A DNA stretch of 64,000 nucleotides from Epiperipatus broadwayi. Its lineage: Eukaryota > Onychophora > Udeonychophora > Euonychophora > Peripatidae. The first letter of the stretch is position 1; every line of letters starts with the position of its first letter. Below the pieces are notes generated by a model, which worked only from the letters and a program-made list of their open reading frames with translations, was not told the DNA's origin and made no database searches. Position numbers and translations under genes: made by a program. Shown here one piece after another: positions 1 through 14,700 of the stretch. Location of the stretch: positions 13,337,748 through 13,401,747 of the forward strand of contig JAQFVV010012400.1 of assembly GCA_028023455.1 (NCBI GenBank), given 5' to 3'.

Positions 1-2676
1 TATTCAAATCATCCTTCCACTAATAGTTAGATACATTATTTATTCAGATATAAATGTCACAAAAACACAGTTATTGTACAGAAATTAGTTACATGTACAT
101 GGGAAACATCTTCCACATTCTAATTAATATAGATTCAATTGATGTAATCACATGTATTTTATACAATTATATTTAATATATTATTACATGTAATTAAATA
201 AACTTTTAATGATACATTGGGCCTCAAGTAACAAATTAATTCTACTTGCATATAATGTAAAAGTTTTTATTTTATTTTACTTTCATACCAAATGTTAATA
301 ATCTTACTGATCATCAAATTCACTATTTTATTAAGTTCAACATTATCATCTACAAATATAATGCAATATACAATTCTTTCTCCAACATTAATTCTATTGA
401 TTTTAAACCAGATTCAAGACTCATTTTATTTATATGTACACAATGAATACAAACAATCATGCTCACTTTATAAGTAAAATAGAACTAATAATTAAACTAT
501 TTTATATAAAACATATAAGCAATTATTCTATTAATACCAGCATGAATCTATTTTAGTGTGGGTGCAATAATAATAATCCATTGCCCTTAATTTTTTAGCT
601 ATGACAAATTTAATATTGCAGAGTTAAAAATACAACTCAGGATGTCTCCTTCCTTTCCTCATTATAAATCTCTTGAGTTGTTCAAGCACTCAAATGCTGC
701 TGGAAACTTAAATAAGTATTAAATGTAAATAGCAATTATTAATTTTAATAAACATTCTGCACTTATTTTTAAATAAAAATTCTGGTAACTTTTCCTCTTT
801 ATATTTTTTCAAAAAAATAAAATTTTAAAGATATTAAAGTATTAGGTAATCAACTTCATATCAATTTTTTAATATATTAATTAATTTCTCGCTCTCACAT
901 TTATTTATAACAATATAGTTGTCGTTTTAGTTACATATTATATGTATTTACTGAACTGTGCTTATTTTTTTAAATGTTGGTATATTCAAAGTTAAATAAA
1001 AAAATGTTACTTTTTAAATCATATTCATACTAAATAATAAAGTTCCCTGTTAATAAAAATTTGAAGGGTCTCTCTTGTCATTTCATTCGGATAGATAAAT
1101 GGAATAATTTATGATATTGTACTATAACTGAAGTGAAAATCTAAGACAAAAAAGTCATAAATACAATTGTGTTTAAAGAACATACACAAGCAAACAAATA
1201 ATAAAAACATGTCAATAAATGCATTTAATTTGCATACAGTGATTACGTTATATATATAAAAGATTTTGTATCCCTATGCTAAATCTGCCACATCTCAAAA
1301 ATATTATTAATTATAAACCACAGATGATTAATAAGTCAAAATTTGTCTTTTGCAAACTATATGAAATATATACCATAAGAGAAAAGGAAAATCACTTCTC
1401 TTCTAATATCTATTTTGTTTAAATGAAATTAGTGCAAAGTTCATTACTCTTAAATTGACATTTTTTTTAAAAAAAATCTCTTAACTTTTTTTTTAAAAGT
1501 TGTAAATTTAAAAGGAGCAGAATTTATGATTTGAATTTGAAGAAAAAAAAAATTCTACATCAACAATATTGTGATGAAATCAAAGGTCATGGCATAAAAT
1601 CAGTTCTACAAATTAATATTGCTTAGTATTTATATAATTTTGAAAAATTAAATAGTAATAATAATAATAAAGGACTTATGTCATATCTGTAAAACACTGG
1701 ACTTAAAATAATCTTCTAAATTATTTAGCTTTGATTCAGTACAATGAATTAATTTGCATTTACTATTTATTTTTCATGAATCTGATTAATTAAACTTACA
1801 TTTTTAAATAAATAAATAATTGAAAGCAACTCACAAAAGAGTAAATTATTATTCATCAATAACAATTACTAACATATATATAATTCAAAATCAACTTATA
1901 TAAACAAAATAAGAAATTTATTAGCGTTCATTGAAAAACATTGACAATTTTATAAAAAAAAAGAAATTGCAAAGTAAAGAATTATATTGAGAAAAATTAA
2001 ATCAGTAGAAGTTAGGTATAAACTTTAGGAACAAATAAATTACATTGGCAGAAAAAACAATAATCATTTAAAAAGAAAAGATGATACAAGGAAGTCAGAT
2101 AAGAAAAAAATATAACATAAATTAATGACAAAACAATAGATTCTAGATGATATTTATTGATGATTTGCAAGGTTTAGGTGCTTCTCTAGATAGTATTCAA
2201 TAAAGAGATAGTATTCAACAAAAGACCAAAATTTGAATTATGAAGTTAAAAAATAGCACCCCTCCCCAAAGTATTTTTATTTTCCATAAGTTTTAAAATG
2301 TAACTAATGATGATGTTTGTTGTAAAATACATTTAAAAGACTAGTGTAGATTAAGATAGAGAGAAAGAATTAGCTTAAATAAACAATAACAATTCATAAA
2401 AAAAAAGCAAGTTTTCAAATAAAAGTAAAATAAATTTAAATGATATTTAACATGAAAATATAATATTAATAAACAATTTAAAGGAGAGATATGTTTAGAA
2501 TTTAATGTTTTTCTGACTGAATATATTTAAAGTTTGATACCATATTTAATGTGCAAAACATAAGCAAATATAAATATTTTAAATAACTCCTCCACACCAA
2601 AAAAAAAAACTAATATAATTTGAGCTTTCCTAATCTGAAATGATTTGGACCAAAAAATGCTTTAGATTTTGGAATA
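1..2676. other. AT-rich non-coding DNA, no gene seen
   Basis: This stretch is dominated by A/T runs and short stop-riddled frames. I see no conserved protein motif, no tRNA-like box pair and no long inverted repeat. It lies beyond the 3' end of the minus-strand INO80D coding sequence and may be intergenic. Confidence 0.5.
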
Positions 2677-4993
2677 TGGGCAGTTCCCTAGTTACGAACA
2701 CTCGAGTTATAAACATTTCGCTATTACGTAATCGCTTTTGGACTTTAGATCTTTATCTATGCACATATTTTCATGTATAATTAGTGCTATATACTGCAGA
2801 AAGAAATGGGTATTCAAAATTGTACAGTATTTTAGTACTTTAATAATTAAAAAATTCCTTTTAGTAATTAATGCTACAAATTTACAGTATCTGATAAAAA
2901 ATACTATTTACATACATTCGTAATTGAATTTTTTCTAAAGAAAGATAAACTTTGGAATTTGGAAAATAATTAAAAGTATATTTTAGAGAACAATAAGAAC
3001 TTATATAAAATACAGTAAATCTTATCATCTCTCTGACATTAATTACTTTTATTTTTAGCATTGTCACAGACTGTCTTGAACAGGATCACTTGATTAGCAC
3101 TTGTTTTTAAAAGTAGTTTGTGCATGATTACATTACATATACACTGTATATATTTCTGTTTTGGTGAATTTTTTTCATTCTTATTAATTAAAAACATGAG
3201 TGAGAAACAAAAAAAACAGCAGTGTTGATACAACCAAAAAGAAATCAAGGTCTCATAAACCCCAAACAATCGAGACAAAAATGGATATAATTAGACGTTC
3301 TGAAAATGGTGAATCTTTTGCTTCAATCGCACATTCATGTAATTTAAACTGATCAACAATATATACAATTGTGAAAAACAAGAACAAAATTAAGGAATAT
3401 GTTAAAAATTGTGGAAATATTTCTTCAAAGATTGTTTCAAAAAGACATGGCAGAGTAATGGATGAAATGGAGAAATCTTTGGCTTTATGGATTGAAGATC
3501 AACATCAAAAAGGCATCCCAGTGAGTTTATCAATTATTCAAGCTAAGGCTCTTAGTTTGCATGAAGATTGGAAGAAAGAATTAAAAGAAGACTCTGCTGT
3601 TGAATTTGTAGCAAGCAATGGCTGGTTTCACAAATTTAAAATGAGATATTCTTTACATAATATTAAATGTACTGGGGAAAGTGCCAGTGCAGATAAGAAA
3701 GCTGCCAGTGAATTTATTTCCACTTTCTCTAATATCATTAAAGATGGAGCTTATTTTCCATGCCTAGTCTTCAATGTAGATGAGACAGGATTATTTTGGA
3801 AAAAGATGCCTGCACGTACATATTTAGCAAAGGAAGAATCAGTTGCACCTGGGCATAAACCTTCTAAAAACAGATTAACATTGCTTCTTGGAGGTAATTT
3901 AGCTGGTGATTTTAAATTGAAGCCAATGCTAATTTATCAGACAGAAAATCCTAGAGCATTGAAAGGAAAAGATAAAAGAATGCTTCCAGTCATTTGGAAA
4001 TCAAATACTAAAGCCTGGGCTACTGCACAGCTTTTTCAAGATTGGTTCTCACATCATTTTGTGCCTTCTGTTAGGCAATATTGTAGTGAGAATAATTTAC
4101 CATTTAAAACACTATTGCTCTTAGACAATTCTCCTGGACATCCAAAATCCCTGCAAAATTTATATCCAGAAGTTAATGTTGTGTTTATCCCTCCCAATAC
4201 CACAAGTGAAATACAACCTATGGACCAAACTGTGATAGCTACTTTTAAGCGGTATTATATGAGAAGATTAATGACTCAAGCAATCAAGGCAATTGACAAG
4301 GAAGGTGGACCTACATTAAGAGATTTTTGGAAAAGTTATAATATATGAAATGCAATAAATATTATTGGGGATGCATGGGCTGAAATAAGAGAGTCAACAA
4401 TGAAAGGTTGTTGGAAAAAAATATATCCACAAATGATGAATGCTTCTATGGACATTGAAGAAACTCCTGAAGATATCACAACTGAAATAGTCAATATAAT
4501 GAATGAATTAAATTTAGATGTCACTGATGAAGATATTGATGAGTTAATGCAATCTCACTCAGAACCTCTGTCAAATGAAGACTTGATTAAACTACAAGAG
4601 ATGAATGAAATACAAAATGAAGAACCTGATAATGAACTTATTGTTAAGAGTTTGACAATCAAGAATATGAATGAAGTCTTCATGCATCTTGACAAATTTT
4701 TGACCATCATGGAAGAATGTGATCCCAATAGAGAGCGTATATCTTGTGTATGAAGGGCAATAGAAAAAGACACAGAATGTTACAAAATTTTTTATCAAGA
4801 GAAGAAAAAGAATACAATTCAATTAACTCTTGATAAATTTGTAAATAAAACTCCAGATACTAATCAATAAAAAATAAATACTGTATTTTGAAAACCCTTT
4901 TTGATGTTTTTTTTACATATCTCTACTTTCAAACAATTTCAACTTCCAAATGCACGTCAGGAACCAATTAAGTTCATAAATAGGGACTGCCTG
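2677..4993 (+). mobile_element. Tigger-like (Tc1/mariner superfamily) DNA transposon, about 2.3 kb, decayed
   Basis: The two ends are inverted copies: CAGTTCCCTAGTTACGAAC at 2681 and the reverse complement of a CAGTCCCTATTTATGAAC-type end finishing near 4990. Both sides are bounded by the dinucleotide TA (2675-2676 and 4994-4995), the usual Tc1/mariner target duplication. Just inside the 5' tip the bases differ slightly (TGGG against CAGG on the other end), so the exact first base is an inference. The element carries one transposase gene in the same orientation, inactivated by in-frame stops and an upstream frameshift. It sits downstream of the INO80D stop codon and may be in its 3' UTR or beyond. 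Confidence 0.9.
3196..4870 (+). pseudogene. Tigger/pogo-type transposase pseudogene
   Basis: This encodes the cut-and-paste transposase of the surrounding element and closely resembles Tigger1/jerky-family proteins. The order is: remains of an N-terminal helix-turn-helix (about 3236-3370), a CENP-B-type DNA-binding domain (HGRVMDEMEKSLALWIEDQ, then GWFHKFKMRYSLHNIK), and a DDE/D catalytic domain. Its three acidic residues are visible in FNVDETG, LLLDNSPGH and IQPMDQT, with 32 residues between the second and third. An acidic tail follows. Breaks: a frame change near 3225 and TGA stops at 3350, 4346 and 4751. The first aligns with an arginine of the family, so CGA-to-TGA decay is likely. The open stretch beginning at 3371 starts with GTG and is not a true start. 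Most residues are otherwise conserved, so the copy is not very old. Confidence 0.92.
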
Positions 4994-4995
4994 TA

Positions 4996-7899
4996 CATAA
5001 TATGATGGGGCAATGTGAAAAAAATCTAATCATTCTCATTAAAGCATTTTTAGAAAATAAAAAAGAATTCATTTCCAAAAATTTTCTTTATCAGTCCTTT
5101 ATATCTTATACAGATAGTAAACTTATGCAAACCAATATTTCTACAAATTTGCACTTTTGCAAAATATATCAGACATCCATAACAAACTTTATAGAAAATA
5201 TGCAAAACATTCAAAATATATTATACAACTCAAAATTGATAATTCAATTTAAATGTATAAAAAGATATTTTGATTTCATTCACATTTATTTTTCAAAATT
5301 GAATAATAGTCCAACTTAATGATATATATAAAAAAAAAGAAAGAGGGAGGGGACGTTTTTCATGTATTCATTCATTAACAAATTTTTTTAATTGAAAAGC
5401 AACTTTTATTTTAAATACTAAATAATATATTTGTTATAAAAAAGTAACACCCTGTAAGATGAATATTAATATATCAAAGCAATAAAGATTTTAATTTTTT
5501 TTCAACTTATACATAAATACAATTATACAAAATCTTGTAATAAGCATTTAGTTATGCAGTTTGGGAAGTGGATATATATTGATATTAATTTTTGTTCTGC
5601 AATGAATTCACACTGCTACAATGAGCAATGTGAATCCATCACATTTTTTTTTTACCATGTCATTTATAAATATTATTACTGCAGCTTTTGAAATGAAGTT
5701 TCATTATTATCAGTCAGTAAATGAATAACTGAAATATTAATACAGTTTGCAGAATATTTCAGATTGTAATATTCAATCTGTAGTTTTAAGTTACAAAAAA
5801 TAACATTTGAATCTTTTATATTCAAGCTTTATTCAATGAAAATTGAAATATTAGAACATTTCCCTTTTTAAATTTGTCTTCGTTTGTTTCCCATAACAAA
5901 TTGAGAAATTTATACACTAACACAGATACTATAACAAAATAATATCATTTGTTTATTTCTGGTAATAGTTTGCCATTGCTTAACAGAATATTAATATAAC
6001 TTATTCCAAAAAGTCATATTTAGATCTACATCATTAAGTATAGAAACCCTTATATGTTTAACATTAGAAATTCATATATATGAACTTACAATAAATTTTT
6101 TGCAGTTTTACCTATTAAGATAATAAAATACTACAACCAAACAATTTACTTGATTGTTGATGTGAAACTTTTCTAAACATATAATTCGTTAAGATTACCT
6201 TTCTTACAATTAAACATCTACTCTTGTCATGATTTCATCATTTTTAATAACTCTTCCTATTTTCAACTTCTATATAAAGTGAAAAAATTCTCTTTGTTGT
6301 AGTAGGAGTAAATGTAATATAGCTGAAAAAAATTTTAATGAAATATAAATCAATAGTAATGAGAACATATCTACATATATATATTATAAAAGAAAATGTA
6401 TATACATATATATCAATACTTTCCTGTAATAAGTAAGATATTAAAAGATGACTTCATAAAAAGGCTGTAACTCTAAATGCAATTCCCTCAGTATTTATAA
6501 TACGTGAGCAACTATGAAATAAACCACTTATTAAATAATATATAAACATATCAGTGAAAAATCCTTAAGAAAAAAAAGCAGTCATTTAACAAGGACATAA
6601 TAATAATAATAATTCATTCACTCACATTTTTTTTTTTTTTCATTTTTAACTAAAGTAGAAATTAACCAATGAGTGTTTATCAATTTTTCTTTTACAACTA
6701 TCTTCATAAAGTGCTAAATAGTATTTTTTAAAAAGGATTCACCACTGATATGCATATTTAAAAGCAATATATATATATATACATATTTTTACTTAACTTG
6801 GCATGAACATTTTTTCTATTCTGATAACAAGCTGTTGATACAAGAGTTCTTAATAAATATCTAAAAACAATTAATTATTATTGATGGTACCATGTCCTGT
6901 TGAATACTTTTTTCATAAAAAAATTCATTTAACAACTACTATAAATTATAAAATATTAAATATATATAAAAATATTTTTTAAAAAATTCATTTTATTTCT
7001 CTTTATTTCTAATTTTTTTTGATGCATTTAGAAAGAAAGAAAAAAAACTATCGAAAGATATAATATTTCCATTCAATTACAATTTATTCGCTTATTCAAA
7101 CAACCATTTCAAGATTAATAATAAACCTGAAAATAAAGTTGGAAGAATTTGTGAGCAATAAATTTTCAATCCACTTTTGATACATGATTCGCCTTTTTTT
7201 TTTTTTTTAACTGCAACAGGAGAAAAGCATTGCATTGATTATTTCTTTCCCTTTTTGAAGGACTTTTTGAGGCATAAATGGATGGGATAATTAGAAGTGA
7301 AAATAATATTTTCAAACTTAATATTTAAATAACAGCGAAAATTTAGATTTATAAATAGAACATTTTTCATTATTAATATTCACAAAAATATTAAAATATA
7401 TCAATTATTTAATCTTCTTTAGAAGTTATTAATAATAATTGCAACTTATTTTAAATTTTATCTGAATAGAAAAAAAGTTGCAATGCAATGCCCATCTCTG
7501 TAAAGAAATAAATTAAAATTTGAAGAGTGGTTGACATTTCGTATCGAAAGTTCTAAAAATTGCTTTTTTTTCCGTTATTTTTGTTGTGCTATTATTATTA
7601 TTATTATTTACTTTTCCAACAAGATGAATGGGCCTTTCTCTCTCTATTCATATTTGAAGGTAAATATCTCTGTACAATATTTTCTTTAAATAGGTAAATT
7701 TTCATTACAGCATTACAAAGTCCTAATGTCGTTCAGTCTAAAAATTAAAAGCTTACTTTACATTCAAAGATTTTGTTTTGTTTTCAAAAAAATTGTTTAA
7801 AACATCTGTACAATTATGTTAGGAAAAAAAATAAAATAAAAATCTATATTACAATTGTTTACTTTGTAAAATGTCCACTGCAAGGGCCATGAGCGAGTA
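4996..7899. other. AT-rich sequence downstream of INO80D, candidate 3' UTR
   Basis: No coding potential is seen. The part nearest 7899 lies immediately past the INO80D stop codon and should be 3' UTR on the minus strand. Several TTTATT motifs (AATAAA on the minus strand, for example around 7083) could be polyadenylation signals, but in DNA this AT-rich they are weak evidence. I could not fix the transcript end. Confidence 0.45.
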
Positions 7900-8738
7900 C
7901 TAAGAATCTGCCTGTGATGTAGTGGTTGTGACAGTGAAAGTAGGGACAACTGTCCTAGGTATAGGACTGGTATTTGTGACAATGTTTGAGATGGTGGTGT
8001 TAGCAGGCAATGTCACCGCTAATGTTGGAAATGTGAATTTGTTCAAAGTCTGTTGTGTGTAAGGAGGCAGGCAGATTGGATATCCATTGGAGTATGTGGT
8101 AGTACCTAATGATTGGTCAGTTACCACAGATGTCCATGGATTTCTAATATCCGATAATGGTGAATCTAAACCTGGTGGGAGACCATCTTGGTTCACGGAA
8201 TGTGAAGCAATGGCATCAGTAATGGCAACTGTTGTAAAACTGTTTGGAACTTGGGCCATTATTGTAGACAAAGCATGAGAAACAGCTTGCTCATCTGTGA
8301 AAATCCTCTGTGGCGATATCAACGCGTCAGCAGCCAAGATATGAGGAGCAAGGCTGTATGCTGCTGTGCCTGGAACCTGGACCTGCAGGATATGGCTTGT
8401 AAGAAGTCCGGGTGACAACTGTCCCTGCACTTGAGACAGTGTCAGAGAATCAGTATTTGTTGAAAGCGCCTGAGAAATACTGGACAAATCACTGGCTACC
8501 ATACTGCGAGCAATGGCATTTAAATCCACACTAGCATGGCTTAAATCTGGTAGTACAGTATGATCAGAATTTAATATATTATTGTGAATATCCATAGAAT
8601 TGGATAAATCATCTTCGCTGAGGGCAGACAGTTTCTCGAGTGATTCTTTAACAGATTTGACATCTTTAGAAACTGCAGCTAACGCTCTTTCAAGCTCCTC
8701 AGTTTCTTCTTTAGAAGGAATAAATTCACCATTTTTGC
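7900..8738 (-). CDS. INO80D: INO80D terminal coding exon
   Basis: The acceptor is TTTTTTAG followed by GCAAAAATGG. The first two bases complete a glycine codon begun in the exon ending at 13790, giving TGKNGEFIPSKEE and matching the vertebrate EGKNGDLLP...EEAEELERAL segment. The exon continues with a short predicted helix (EELERALAAVSKDVKS) and then a long low-complexity tail rich in Ser, Thr, Ala and Pro that ends in VTTTTSQADS and a TAG stop (7902-7900). The tail is poorly conserved in the family, so its identity rests on continuity with the front of the exon. Confidence 0.92.
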
Positions 8739-11700
8739 CTAAAAAATAATAATAATAAATTATTAAAACAACAATTATAAAGCATCATATTAATTTTTTT
8801 TAAATAAAAATGCCTTAATACTAATAGCATTTTATTAGCAAGCTATATAATTTTTAAACACTTTAGATTTTCTTGGTTCAAAACCATAAGTTTTCTTGAT
8901 GAATGTTGTCATTATACTTGGCAAATAATCAATTTTCCCTTACAATTATTTTTTAATTTTTCAGACAAATTTAAAACCCTTAATATTTACAATTGAAAGT
9001 GAAAATATTTCTTAATGAAATGAAAATTTTTTCATTAAAAAAATTTAACAACTGTAACTTAATGAGGTCAGAAAAATTTAAAAATAGGAATCATATTTTC
9101 TGAAATTTTCAACACGGCAAAAGTTAATTTGCAGTAATAAAAATTTTCACTAATACATAAATTTATAACTAAAACATCTCATAAATTATATAATATCAAT
9201 AATTATGCGCTTATAACACTCGTTAAAGAAGTTATATATATTATTAAATTTATTTAAAGCTTAGCGCTTTCAAAGCTCTATGGCTTCATAATCATAGCTG
9301 TGTGCAGTTGATAGTGATGAGGTGGAGTATTCAAATTTATGTTAATTAGAGCTTTGAAAGTGCTAAGCTTTAAATAAATTTAATAATATATATAACTTCT
9401 TTAACAAGCGTTATAAGCGCATAATTATTGATAACTAAAACATGTATAATTGTGCATAAAAAAATTAAAAAAAATTTATATAAACAGATACTCAGAAAAT
9501 CCTATAATGTTCAAGCATCTAACTGACTTTTTACTAACAAAGTATTCATGTCACTTCTTACATTTACTTTTGAATCTTGAAATATTTGATGAATAAACAA
9601 TAGTTGTAAGAGTTGTTTCATAGTATCAACTTAATCTTTATTCATTTATTATGCAAAGTTTCTTAATAATAATTTTTTAATATTAGCATAGGTTTCATAA
9701 TTATCATTATCAATTAAGAAACCACAATTTGTTTTGTTATATAATTAAAATTTTCATTGTACTTAATCTCTAATTTTGAGCTGATGGTATCTAAATCAAT
9801 AAGATTAGATTTTTAATTCTTGTAAACTATATACTTTGTGAAAGATTGTCTTTTACAAATATAAGCCAACTTAAATAGAATATTAAAAATTGAGATATAG
9901 TTTAATTCTTTTTGATTCCCTATCAACAGTGAGTTAAGATTCATAATTTTGGGGACCATCACCAAACACAAATTAATAGCAAATGAAAAAATACACTTGT
10001 AAAGAATTTAAAAAACATATATATATATTATTGGAAATCATTCATTGAATTTGTAAAAGTTCAATAATTACACACCAGAAAAACCAACAGTAAGTGAATA
10101 AACACATTTTGTACTAAGTCATTATTAACCATTAAATTTCAAATTTTAAAACCATGTTTAAAATTTAAATTATAAATGACAATACACATAATTCATAACA
10201 GTATCTTGGTTAATTTAATATATTAATATTTAGACAGAATAAGTTACTTTAATTTATGAGAATCATTACAACCATAGTAAGCATTCAGATTCATTTCATG
10301 TGAATCTTCTAGATGTGAAAACTCAGTGGCAATAACTGTAGTTGAACATACAATAATTAAATAATAGTTAAATTAATTTATAACACTATAATCATAATCT
10401 TGGAACCTTCCTGATAATCATCAAAACTATAAAAAAAACTATCAAAAGCAAGAGGCACTCAAATTCTTTTATGATGAATAAAAACATGGTGCAAGAATGA
10501 GAACAAGAAAGATCTATTTCTATTCAGTAATATTCAATTCAAAAAATCAATGTATGATCAGAAGTTAAAATCATGTTTATAATTTCATTAACTAACTGTC
10601 CAGTTAAAAAACAAATTTAATCTGCAAAAAAGCTATTGCAAAAATTTTACTAAATATTGAAGATAAGAGCAATTCAGGAAATTCTTTATATGAACATCCA
10701 ACTATTTGTGATTCAAATCATCATTTATATGTATATATAATGAAGAATTTGAAATAATTACAAAATAAAGACAGCCTTGAATCTGTTTAGCTGAATCAGT
10801 TTATTATTTAGTAGAGATACTTACCCATATGACTGTTGGAGATTTTCATTTAACTTATCTTTCATTCACTTTTCAAAATTCCTAATTTGTTTTATAAACT
10901 AAAGTTATACTTTTTCCCTCCAATATGATTTGTAATTTAAACATGTTAAATAACTTTCAAAGCTTATATAAAAATAAGTTTTTGTTTTTTTTTGTAAGAT
11001 TTTAAGAATGTGTTTTAATATTTAAATTTTATTTAAACAGTTTTTGCACTTTTTTCAATAAATCAAACTGTAAAATCTATTTTTCTTTGAAGGATTCTTC
11101 ATTACCTGTGAAATTCATTACTTTTGAGTGTTATGTATTTTTCTTGTATTCTTAAAATTTACTTCAACTCTGCCACTATTAAACCCTAGACTGAATCTAT
11201 ATCAGTTACAGTTTGAGAACACACATTGCATTTTATCTGGCATGACAGAATAAAACAAATGATAATTTTAGTTGAGACAAAATTTTTTCAAACAATTTTC
11301 CTCAGAAATCATTTCTTTCTCCTACATTATTCAACATATTTATCAGTGATCTTCCTGAAACAAATGCAGGAAATTCATTTATGTTCATGTTATTGTTTTG
11401 ACTTCTCATATAAAAGCCTCTTAGTAAGAATATAAAAAGATTGGAAATCATAATCCAAGAAAAACAGTATTCTCAATTTTTCATCTAAATAGTAATCTGA
11501 ATATCACTTTTAGCAATAACTGACTGAAACACAATCCTATCCCTTGCTATTTAGGAATAAGCTTGGGTTGTAGCCTATCTTATTTTCCTCATTTAGCTAA
11601 GGTTAGACAAAATTAATTTTCAAAAAATTATTTCAGTGGAAAGCTAGCTGAAACTACTTGGGATTGTAATCCAAATACTTTAAGGACAACTTTCTTAGCA

Positions 11701-14700
11701 CTAGTATATTCTACTCATAAATACTGTGATCCAGTTTGGAGAAAAAGTTCACATATTAAACTTCTAGATACTCAAATATTATCACATCAAGAAGTATTAC
11801 TGGTATACTCAAGTCTGATCATTTGTGATGATTTCCTGTTCTTTCACATATTTCACTGCTAAGTAACAGAAGAGAAATTGCTAGATGTTAAACAGATTGA
11901 ACTTGCCAATAATTCAAGAAAATTAAGACCCTCTCCCATCCCTTTAGTTGTTCAATAAGTAATTTAAAATTGAAGAATTATGTGTAAAAAATGGAATGAA
12001 TTCTTATGAGATTCGAAATAATTTTTTTTCCAGAACTAATAATAAAATTAGCTGGACTTAATCTTCCCAGATATAACTAAAGTCTCATCAACATCTGAAC
12101 AATCCATAATTGATGTGCTTATCTGCTTCATCAAAATTGATCTACAAACAATTTATGAAATACATACTTAATAATTAACAAATCTATATTTACAGTGGCA
12201 GAATTAAAGGACTTAATGAAAATACTCATTAATCTATTTCTGTTGGAATTTTTACGTTCCTTTATCACATTTTGTTAATAGTTGAGCTGTCAAAAAAAAT
12301 CCATATGTTAAATAAATAAATATGGGGAAAAAAGAACAATCATTTATACATTCACATTACTTCAAAAGCATTCAACTGACATTTCAGTTAAGATATATAA
12401 GACATTTGACATGATGATGAAGTGATTCAAATATTCTAAATTCTAGCCCTATTTTCAAATAATATTTAATATAAAACTTTTTCTACAATTGGTGTTTTTC
12501 AAGTGTAAATCTGTTTGTTGTAATTTTTAAATCTTACATTTTCTATAGCTATGTTCTTTATCCTATAAGAATTTATCAATCTTTCCACTTGTTTTTTTTC
12601 TTAATCTTAATTCATAATCTTCTACAATTATCTTTTTCATTCTTGAAACATCATAAGTATTCCAATATTCTTATATAACTGTGTGTATATGTTTTCATTT
12701 TAAAAATTTCTTCATATATGATTTCTACTTTTTTGTTAACCCATTCGCTATTGCACATGTCTAGAAAAATCATTAGGTCCCAAAATTATATTTTGATTTT
12801 GATCCCTAGTCAATATACCTAATTTGTTGCACATTGTTGCCATAAGAACAATAGTCATTCTTAATTATTTTAATTTCTAAACTTATTTCCAACCCATCAA
12901 TAGATTTACCTTGTCTAATCTTACTCTATTCATTTCTAATAATATATTCAACTTCTGGTTTATTCATAGTTTTAGCTTTCCGTGTACCAATTTTAAAATT
13001 AATTATAAAGGGAATTAAATTGTAAACTAGTAATGCATTCATTCCTGAGAAATAACACTCTTGCAAGGATAATATAATGTTTGCTTTCCTCAACATATCC
13101 AATTGTATCTAATTTGATATATCTAGAAATATGAATCCAACTTTTTTTGTAATTAAAATAATAAATATAGAAATTGTTAGCATTTATAAACATATTAGCA
13201 AATGATTGCATAAATTATTATCACTTAAGACTAATTATGCATATAAAAATTATAATTTTCATACACTCATACTTTTTAAAAAAAAAAAAAAAAAATCTAC
13301 ATTCAAATAAATAATATTAATATAAGTATTTTAAAGTTTTTCAAATACTAAAAAGTTTCAACTACAATGTGACAAAAAATAATCATTTATATGCTTGATA
13401 AAAAAAAAGTGAAAATGAATTAAAAAAATAAATTGTTCAATCTACTTTTTAAAAAACATCAAAATTTGAAACCACATATATTTAATAAAAGATAGTGTGT
13501 ACAGTTAAAAAAAATTACTATTTATTATAAGATAAAGAATTTATGAATATCATGTACATCAATTATTTGAACTTTTGTTCCCTATGCTTAAATGTATTTT
13601 ATTTTAATTTTCATAATATTCTTAAATAATTTTAATAAAATTATGATTTTTGATAGCATCAAAAACATTTCACTAGATAGACAGCAAAATTTATGAATAA
13701 AAATATATTATAATAATGGCAATAAAACTAATGAGCAAACAATCATGTGAAGTTAAAAGTCTGATCAAATGACAAATAAGGATTCTTACCAGTAAACAGA
13801 TCTTGAAAAGCATCATCTGGTAACTTATTGAGTACTTCATTTAATTCATGATCTTCTAATAACCTTGTTGGATTTGCTAAATCTGCAGCATCCAGAGGCA
13901 ACTCCAAAGATTTATCAATATGACCTACAATCAACGACAGAAACAAATTACAAAAACAAAACAAAAAAAAACTGATAAGAAAATTATCACTGTTTAAGTA
14001 TGATACAGCAAAAATTATATGAATTTGTGATATCAGGTTTAACATAAGAGAATATTGCATTGCGTTCATAAAAAAAAAAAATATTTTAGAGAGAATTCAA
14101 AAATAAATCTAAAGACATTTTGGATGCAGATAAGTGGACAACATAAAACAGATCAGGAGGAGATCATCAAGTTTTTACATAAGAAATGCAAAAAGCGAAC
14201 TGAAAATGTTTGGTAAATTGCAATTTATTGATATTAATGCAATAGCTTTTAAATGAATCTTAAGGGCAAAATAAGCAATATGATAGTTAAGAAAAGTAAT
14301 AGGAAATGCTAAATAATATGAGAAAGTTTATCTGTCTAAAAAATGAATATATTATTAAAATACAGTAATAAAAATTGGCTCAGAAAAATAATGTCACTAT
14401 CTAAAGGCAAAGAATTACAAAGTGTAGATATAAAAAATGAAGGGCAAAGAATTGTAAAAATATAAAAAAGATAAACATATAGAAGTAAGTAACTTAATTA
14501 TCAAGTTCAAGTGCTATTATGATAATAATAAGGAAAATAGTTTATATTTTAAAATCAGACATGACAACTAGAGAATATATTTATAAATTTTAAAAACAAT
14601 AGTCTACTTTTTAAAACTGGAATATTAGCAACAAAGGATATTTATAGATATAATAACATGGCAATTTGTTTTTTAAATTATGTAAAAAAAAATGAGAAAA

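Larger units (their letters stand above)
8739..13789 (-). other. INO80D: INO80D intron (5.05 kb) with foldback element and LINE relic
   Basis: Bounded by donor GTAAGA (reading down from 13789) and the acceptor at 8740-8739. It contains a 240-bp foldback element (9194-9433) and a decayed Jockey-like reverse-transcriptase fragment (11220-11950). The remainder is AT-rich with no recognisable features. Confidence 0.85.

Noticed and set aside
7797-8278. Short ORFs overlapping the INO80D last exon in other frames (7797-7982 minus, 8087-8278 plus)
   Set aside because: Shadows of the conserved INO80D frame.
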